DNA from: Flavobacteriia bacterium
GTDB taxonomy: Bacteria; Bacteroidota; Bacteroidia; Flavobacteriales; Schleiferiaceae
Length of the DNA: 10,014 nucleotides
NCBI GenBank assembly: GCA_949516455.1
Contig: CATILC010000134.1
Span: 1 to 10,014 of the forward strand
Reading direction: 5' to 3'
The notes under the pieces were generated by a model, which searched no databases, was not told the origin of the DNA, and was given only the letters and a program-made list of their open reading frames with translations. Shown piece by piece: positions 5,202 to 10,014 of the stretch. Position 1 is the first letter of the stretch. Each line of letters opens with the position of its first letter. The position numbers were made by a program, and so were the translations under genes.

Positions 5202-7775
5202 ATGGAGCAGAATGAACGTATAGGCAGCGGGGAACAGAATAGGACAAAGCCTATTTTGAATCCGGCCAGTGGAGAAGGCCAGGTGGATCTCAAGAGCTAT
5301 CTGTACAAGCTGCTGAGTTTCTGGCCGCTGTTTTTCATCTTCCTCGGTGGCGCCTTGACCATCGCATTCATGGCCAACCGATACAGCACGCAACTCTTCA
5401 AGACCTCGGTGAGTCTTCTCATCAGCGAAGAAGACGCATCCTCGGGCGGCGGCCTTGAAGCGCTAATGTCAGCTATTGGTTATTCTGACAGCAAAATGCA
5501 TCTGGAGAACGAGATCCTCGTTTTGAAGTCGCGTTACCTGATGGAGCAGACGATCAAGAACTTTGGCGTGCAGGTGAGTTATTTCGGGGAGGGTCGGATC
5601 CGGGTAAATGAGATCTTCGGTCGCCAGCCTTTCCTTGTTGAATTCGATGAAGAATCATTGCAGCCGATCCGGTCTACGTTCAACGTGACCTACTTGGAGG
5701 AAGGGCGGTTTCGGATAGAGACTTTGGAGGAGCCATGGGAGTTCATTCGCTATTCCAGCGAAGAGCGGCTCAACCTGAATGACATCGGAAGGGATGCCAT
5801 TTCCGAATTGAATGGTGAATATGAATTTGGAGAATGGATCACCGGAGGTGGGTACGATTTCCGCTTGATGCCGAATACAGAAGAGGGCAAGAAGGTGCGC
5901 GCAGGTGACCGTTTTCGCTTCATGTTCAACGATCCCTCGGGACTGATCAATGCGTACAAAAACCGTTTGAATATCGATCTTTCGGCAGAGGGTTCGAGCG
6001 GAATCCGGATCTCTTTGATCGGTAGCGTTCCCGACAAGGACCGTGCATTCCTGAATCAATTCGCAAAGGCCTTCATCGCATACGACCTGAAGCAGGAAAA
6101 TCTGATCACAGAGAGTACGCTGAGGTTCATTTCCAGCGAATTGCAGCACATTGAAGACAGTTTGTTTCGGGTAGAGCAGATGCTCGAGGACTTCCGGGTC
6201 GAAAACAAGACAGTCAATCTCAGCACAGAGGGACAAACGATCTTCAATCGGTTGAATGACTTTCAGTTGCAGGAGTCTGAAGAGGTGGGCAAGAAGCGGT
6301 ATTTCCAGTTCTTGTTGAACCTCTTCGAAGAGCAGGAACGAGAGACAGCGACTCAGGGGGCGATGCTGCCACCGCCCGTCATAGGAATTGGAGACGCTTC
6401 TGTGGTCAATCTGATCACCCAACTCAATACATTGTACGCTCATCGTCAGCAGATGACCTCTTCTTTAAAGACGAACAACCCCCAGCTGCGGCAGATGGAG
6501 GCGGAGATCGTAGCTATGGAAAAGCTGTTGGAGGCAAATGTGCGGGCGGCCATCAAGCAATGCGATGTGCGTCTCTCTGAGATACAGGGGAGGATCCGTT
6601 TATTGGAAAGCAGAATGGAGGGGTATCCTTCGACAGAAAGGAGCCTGGTCAATATTCAGAGGAAATTCCAGCTGAATGAAAACCTTTACATGCTATTCTT
6701 GGAGAAACAGGCCGAGACCCAGATCGCCTTGGCCTCCAACGTGCCACGGAATAGGATCCTCGACCGGGCTTGGACAGATGAGAGCGCAGTTGCGCCCAAT
6801 CGAGTGGTGAATTTTGGATTGGCCCTTCTTCTCGGCCTGCTGATACCGACCCTGTACATCTTGGGCAAGGAATATCTGAACACCAAGATCGTGGAACGGA
6901 AAGATCTGGAATCGGTGACCACCATTCCGGTGATCGGGACCATATCGCACAACCAGCACGATTCACCGCTGGTGGTCACCAATCACCCCAAAGCATCGAT
7001 CTCTGAGGCCTTTCGCGCCATAAGATCCAATCTGAGCTTTACCATCAACAAGTCCGAGGAAGCCTCCAAGGTCATCCTCATCACTTCAAGCATAGGAGGA
7101 GAGGGTAAGACCTTTTGTTCGATCAATCTTTCATTGGTCCTTGCCTTGACGGGAAAAAAGGCGGTTTTGGTCGGGGTCGATCTGCGTAAGCCCAAGATCT
7201 ATAATGACTTTGACCTTTCAAATACGGTGGGACTGTCCAATTATCTCGCCGGTATGAACACGATCGATGAGGTCCTTCAGGAATCGAATGAAGCGGGTTT
7301 GACCATCCTATCGGCGGGACCTATTCCTCCAAACCCATCCGAATTGATGATCGGACCGAGGTTTGAAGTGCTCATCGATGAATTGCGTGAGCGTTTTGAC
7401 TACATCGTTATGGATTCACCGCCTATTGGTCTGGTGGCAGATTCCTCAGAGATCATGAAATATTCAGATCTGGTTCTCTACGTGGTTCGACAGAATTACA
7501 CGGACAAGGGCCTCTTGCACATGATCAATGAGCGGTACGCATCTGGGGCGGTATCCAACCTGGCCTTGATCTTCAACGATTACGATGCACTGGCGGGTTA
7601 CGGTTATGGTTATGGCTACGGCTATGGTTACGGCTATGGTTACGGCTATGGATATGGCTACGGTTACGGCTATGGATATGGCTACGGCTATGGCTACTTT
7701 GAAGAGGAACAAAAGAAAAAGGGTACACGGAATTTATTCGGTTTCGGAATGCGGAATAAAGGCGATAAGGCCTGA
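5202..7775 (+). CDS. Wzz/GNVR polysaccharide co-polymerase fused to a BY-type tyrosine kinase, with a (Gly-Tyr)17 C-terminal tail
   Basis: This 857-residue inner-membrane protein has the Wzc/CapAB-type architecture that controls capsule or exopolysaccharide chain assembly. Residues 27-60 form the Wzz entry with TM1 (about 39-58). A long periplasmic domain with helical, coiled-coil-like stretches (about 305-470) leads to a GNVR segment (475-524) and TM2 (about 536-555). The cytoplasmic kinase has Walker A SSIGGEGKT (629-637; Lys636), Walker A' VLVGVDLRKP (655-664; Asp660) and Walker B YIVMDSPP (734-741; Asp738). BY-kinases autophosphorylate a C-terminal tyrosine cluster. Here it is replaced by 17 consecutive Gly-Tyr pairs (799-832), followed by a charged end, FEEEQKKKG onward. 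AAGGA at 5194-5198 lies just before the ATG, and an in-frame TAA at 5193-5195 rules out a longer start. No wza-like export or glycosyltransferase gene adjoins it, so its polysaccharide is unknown. The family call is very secure; the physiological role is inferred. Confidence 0.95.
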   Translation: MEQNERIGSGEQNRTKPILNPASGEGQVDLKSYLYKLLSFWPLFFIFLGGALTIAFMANRYSTQLFKTSVSLLISEEDASSGGGLEALMSAIGYSDSKMHLENEILVLKSRYLMEQTIKNFGVQVSYFGEGRIRVNEIFGRQPFLVEFDEESLQPIRSTFNVTYLEEGRFRIETLEEPWEFIRYSSEERLNLNDIGRDAISELNGEYEFGEWITGGGYDFRLMPNTEEGKKVRAGDRFRFMFNDPSGLINAYKNRLNIDLSAEGSSGIRISLIGSVPDKDRAFLNQFAKAFIAYDLKQENLITESTLRFISSELQHIEDSLFRVEQMLEDFRVENKTVNLSTEGQTIFNRLNDFQLQESEEVGKKRYFQFLLNLFEEQERETATQGAMLPPPVIGIGDASVVNLITQLNTLYAHRQQMTSSLKTNNPQLRQMEAEIVAMEKLLEANVRAAIKQCDVRLSEIQGRIRLLESRMEGYPSTERSLVNIQRKFQLNENLYMLFLEKQAETQIALASNVPRNRILDRAWTDESAVAPNRVVNFGLALLLGLLIPTLYILGKEYLNTKIVERKDLESVTTIPVIGTISHNQHDSPLVVTNHPKASISEAFRAIRSNLSFTINKSEEASKVILITSSIGGEGKTFCSINLSLVLALTGKKAVLVGVDLRKPKIYNDFDLSNTVGLSNYLAGMNTIDEVLQESNEAGLTILSAGPIPPNPSELMIGPRFEVLIDELRERFDYIVMDSPPIGLVADSSEIMKYSDLVLYVVRQNYTDKGLLHMINERYASGAVSNLALIFNDYDALAGYGYGYGYGYGYGYGYGYGYGYGYGYGYGYGYGYFEEEQKKKGTRNLFGFGMRNKGDKA
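7596..7697 (+). repeat. In-frame hexanucleotide repeat GGNTAY x17 encoding Gly-Tyr dipeptides
   Basis: Seventeen head-to-tail 6-base units (102 bases) encode residues 799-832 of the BY-kinase. The units differ only at third codon positions: Tyr is TAT nine times and TAC eight; Gly is GGC nine, GGT six and GGA two. Higher-order copies are visible. GGCTATGGTTAC occurs back to back at 7620-7631 and 7632-7643, and a 20-base identity links 7644-7663 with 7668-7687, a 24-base period. Because one unit is two codons, gain or loss of units keeps the reading frame. Confidence 0.97.
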
Positions 7776-7804
7776 TACCGAAGAATAAGGAGATTAATGG
7801 TCCC

Positions 7805-7837
7805 AAAAGAAAGCCCCGCTCAAAGCGGGGCTTTTTT
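7805..7837. terminator. Bidirectional intrinsic terminator between the BY-kinase and the T9SS protein
   Basis: A perfect 10-bp inverted repeat AAGCCCCGCT (7811-7820) / AGCGGGGCTT (7824-7833) surrounds the loop CAA and extends one A-T pair further. T-tract 7832-7837 serves the plus direction. On the minus strand an almost continuous T stretch (complement of 7805-7812, broken by one C) serves the convergent gene. It lies 35 bases past the kinase stop and about 20 bases past the stop of the gene ending at 7858. Confidence 0.9.
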
Positions 7838-7857
7838 GTATCGATTGGGTTTAAAGA

Positions 7858-10014
7858 TCAATTCTTGATCACTTTGCATTGACGTGATCTCTCCCTGTCG
7901 TCAGCAATGTGCACTATATAGGCGCCATCATTGAGCTCGGAAAGGTCGAAACGCAGTTCGGGGCCATCTGCCTGCTTCTCGACGATGACGCGGCCCAGTA
8001 GATCCGTCAGTTGCACCAATGAGCCTTGAGCTGCTGCAACAAAGAGGATGTCATCAACAGGGTTTGGGTAGACTTCATTGATGATTTCTGAATTTGAAGG
8101 AGCCAAATTTCCATTCTTAGTGAAAGGAACCCCTCTGAGTGCAAAGCAGGCTCTGGCCGACGTAGTGGGTGTGCCGTTGTCATTGTATCGCGCGATCACA
8201 CTGAACTGATAGTTGCCTGGAGTACCTCCGGCGAAGTCTACGGAAGCCGTTGTGTTGGTGGTCAACGAGCTCGATGTCCAAGCGACCGTATTTCGAAGTC
8301 GATACTGAACCCGGTAACCGATCAGGCTCTGTCCCGTTTGGAAATTTGAAGGGTCCCAGGTCACAGTTACGACTGTTCCACTCCGCGTGGTGCCCACATT
8401 GGCCGGGGTAGCTGAAGTATTGGCCAGGGTGGACGCGGTGATTGAATCCGTCATTGTACAGCCGGTTTGGTCTGTGACCGACACCGATAGGGTTTCCCCC
8501 TGTGCAGCAAAAGCCCGTTTGGTCGTCGTACCATTGCTCCAGAGGTAGGTGGGGGTGCCTGTTCCGCCGGCATAGCCCGCCCGCAAGAGAACCGAATCAT
8601 CAGGGCAGGTGGCGGGTGTCTGCTCGACAACCGTGAGTACCTGTGAATTGCAGGGAATGGTGAATGATGAAATATTTCCATCGATCACAGATCCGGTCAA
8701 TGTGCCGCTTCCGCCTCCGCCGCCCGTGTTGAACAGGACAAATCCGTTTCCAGCCATATCGAGATTACAGGCCAATGGGTTGGCCCATATTTCACCGGGG
8801 CCGTCCAGTGTGTCCACTTCAAGCCAAACCAGTACAGTGCTGTTGAACCAGGGCGCTACATTGAAATTCTTGTGTCCCTGTGGGGCTTTACGGAATTTGC
8901 GGCTTCTGATCTGCGAGGAGTCCACTCGGATGGGGTTGCTGCTGATCACGCGCATCCAACGAACCCTGTATTGGTCTCCGTGGGCCAAAGGACCGAGGTA
9001 GGCGCGGTACTTTCCCCTTCCGTGATCGAGCTCTTTCACAGAATCAAGCTTGGGACAAAACTTCTGAAGAGCCGAGCCCAGTGTGTTGGTCCGTGCATCG
9101 GAAACTTCTTCCGAACTCACATCGTCATTGGCGGATGCAACCGAACGGTATGCAAAAGCGGCAACGTAATAGCGCGTTCCTGGATTCAGACTGTCAACGT
9201 TAATATACCCATCCGCATTGGCCGTACTGTTATATATACAGTATCCGTTATTGGAGCCGTTGGCCGAGACCATTGTACCGGAACCATAGAGCACATTGCC
9301 ATTGTAATTGGAAAACTCCTGTGCATTGTGCGTAAAGAAGGAGGAGAATGGACTTTCCGACATGAAGACGGCCACACCGTCCCAATCGACCCCGCTGACT
9401 CCGGATGGTTTGCTCCAGATGATGTTCATCGAGCTTGCATTATTGGCTACAAGGGTCAGGTTGCTGACCGGATTCAAGGCACCCTGAACTTCTATGTAGC
9501 CCGTCATTCCAATGCCGGCGTGCGGATCACACTGATAACTGTAGGCGCCTGCCGTTTGAAACAGGTGGCCGAAGGAGCTTTGCGGAGCTGGTCCGCTGTA
9601 GAATCCTTCTGGATTATTGGGGTAAGTGGCCAGTGATCCGTTGACATTGTGGTTTCCAGTAATGCTCCAATAAACCGAGTCTCCTTCCTGGATGTATAGG
9701 GTTTCTGGAACGAAGCTGTTTCCAGCATTGGTCACCGTATGGGTAACGCTGCTGAAAGTGTTGATGCTGAACGGCGTTGCATCGAATGGAACATCGGGCG
9801 CTGTTCCGTCCAAGTGCTGGTTGCCTCCACCGTCTTGGGTGATCCATTGGCTGGGATCCATCAAGGAGGCGGTGGTAGCAGCTGCGTCCATTCCTGTCCT
9901 CGGACCCACATAGGCCGCGATGTCTTCATCACCTCCGATATCGAAGGCTGTACTCCCTTCTACCAGGCCCGTTCCAGTGAGCACACCGCGGGCAGAGAAA
10001 CCATCGTTGGCCAG
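7858..10014 (-). CDS. T9SS-secreted multidomain protein with cupredoxin, fibronectin-III-like modules and sorting domain (5' end outside window)
   Basis: The frame runs open to the right edge, so the gene is partial; 718 residues are visible, numbered here from the edge. Residues 1-70 are the end of an unassigned upstream module (NDGFSARG, FDIGGDEDIAAY). Residues about 90-178 form a plastocyanin-type cupredoxin with all four type-1 copper ligand positions: His122 in GNHNVNG, and Cys162, His165 and Met170 in CDPHAGIGM. An FN3-like module spans about 181-310. A region without clear family follows (310-425) and ends in a Gly-rich linker. Residues about 455-530 look like a PKD/SprB-type adhesin module (YLWSNG, DQTGC), and a second FN3 spans about 535-627. 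The T9SS type A sorting domain occupies 645-718 (VYPNPVDDILFV, LTDLLGRV, DGAYIVHI, ending KVIKN). The protein should be exported by Sec then T9SS to the surface or medium. Whether the copper site transfers electrons or only binds metal cannot be told. Confidence 0.87.
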   Translation of the reverse strand: MANDGFSARGVLTGTGLVEGSTAFDIGGDEDIAAYVGPRTGMDAAATTASLMDPSQWITQDGGGNQHLDGTAPDVPFDATPFSINTFSSVTHTVTNAGNSFVPETLYIQEGDSVYWSITGNHNVNGSLATYPNNPEGFYSGPAPQSSFGHLFQTAGAYSYQCDPHAGIGMTGYIEVQGALNPVSNLTLVANNASSMNIIWSKPSGVSGVDWDGVAVFMSESPFSSFFTHNAQEFSNYNGNVLYGSGTMVSANGSNNGYCIYNSTANADGYINVDSLNPGTRYYVAAFAYRSVASANDDVSSEEVSDARTNTLGSALQKFCPKLDSVKELDHGRGKYRAYLGPLAHGDQYRVRWMRVISSNPIRVDSSQIRSRKFRKAPQGHKNFNVAPWFNSTVLVWLEVDTLDGPGEIWANPLACNLDMAGNGFVLFNTGGGGGSGTLTGSVIDGNISSFTIPCNSQVLTVVEQTPATCPDDSVLLRAGYAGGTGTPTYLWSNGTTTKRAFAAQGETLSVSVTDQTGCTMTDSITASTLANTSATPANVGTTRSGTVVTVTWDPSNFQTGQSLIGYRVQYRLRNTVAWTSSSLTTNTTASVDFAGGTPGNYQFSVIARYNDNGTPTTSARACFALRGVPFTKNGNLAPSNSEIINEVYPNPVDDILFVAAAQGSLVQLTDLLGRVIVEKQADGPELRFDLSELNDGAYIVHIADDRERSRQCKVIKN

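Noticed and set aside
5156..5215. Short ORF (19 codons from ATG 5156) overlapping the kinase start, and another from ATG 5143 containing CAKC
   Set aside because: Both are very short and lack a clear ribosome binding site or any attenuator-like hairpin. Chance ORFs of this size are expected in a leader.
5040..5393. Extension of miaA upstream to about 5393, giving a 425-residue protein
   Set aside because: The added residues have no MiaA similarity, the family length is met from TTG 5039, a promoter-like element lies at 5066-5073, and the extension would overlap the well-supported kinase gene on the other strand.
5655..6443. Long open frame on the minus strand inside the kinase gene (262 codons)
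   Set aside because: It is antisense to a gene with secure Wzz/GNVR features, has no recognisable motif, and looks like a shadow of codon bias.
7596..7697. CRISPR array or integration hot spot at the tandem repeat
   Set aside because: There are no spacers, the unit is 6 bases, and the tract is wholly within a coding frame with variation only at third codon positions.
7464..7806. Repetitive open frames in other phases across the GGNTAY tract (Ala/Val/Thr/Ile-rich or Arg/Ser/His-rich)
   Set aside because: They are by-products of reading a 6-base repeat in other frames. Only the Gly-Tyr frame continues a recognised protein.
8872..9636. Long open frame on the plus strand inside the T9SS/cupredoxin gene (254 codons)
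   Set aside because: The minus strand here encodes the cupredoxin and FN3-like modules. The plus-strand product has no recognisable domain or start context.

Overview
The window looks like chromosomal DNA of a Bacteroidota bacterium, probably from the Flavobacteriia side. Two proteins end in type IX secretion (T9SS) C-terminal sorting domains. LpxK and the DUF4369/TlpA-type lipoprotein have forms typical of that phylum. One promoter candidate matches the Bacteroidota -7 element TAnnTTTG, and most genes lack a Shine-Dalgarno sequence. Base composition looks balanced, near half G+C by eye, and I see no insertion sequence, phage gene, CRISPR array, tRNA or rRNA.

Layout, left to right. (1) 1-432, plus strand: the last 143 residues of a secreted protein with a beta-propeller-like end and a T9SS sorting domain. 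(2) 447-477: a hairpin terminator serving both convergent genes. (3) 476-5039, minus strand: a compact four-gene cluster read in the order miaA, lpxK, gatB, then a thioredoxin-fold lipoprotein. Two of its three junctions are 4-base ATGA start/stop overlaps. A TATCTTTG promoter element lies just upstream of miaA, and miaA probably starts at a TTG codon. (4) 5040-5201: a 162-base divergent intergenic region. (5) 5202-7775, plus strand: an 857-residue Wzz/GNVR bacterial tyrosine kinase (BY-kinase) whose C-terminal tail is 17 uninterrupted Gly-Tyr dipeptides. (6) 7805-7837: a second convergent hairpin terminator. (7) 7858 to the right edge, minus strand: a partial multidomain T9SS cargo protein with a blue-copper (cupredoxin) domain, fibronectin-like modules and a sorting domain.

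The minus-strand cluster joins unrelated housekeeping steps: tRNA A37 prenylation (MiaA), lipid A 4'-phosphorylation (LpxK), tRNA-dependent amidation (GatB) and a periplasmic redox lipoprotein. This looks like shared expression rather than a pathway. The BY-kinase stands alone, with none of the usual export or glycosyltransferase partners beside it. Its 102-base hexanucleotide repeat is the most unusual object here. I found no clearly new multi-gene system; the best lead is the tyrosine kinase tail, which could vary in length without changing reading frame.
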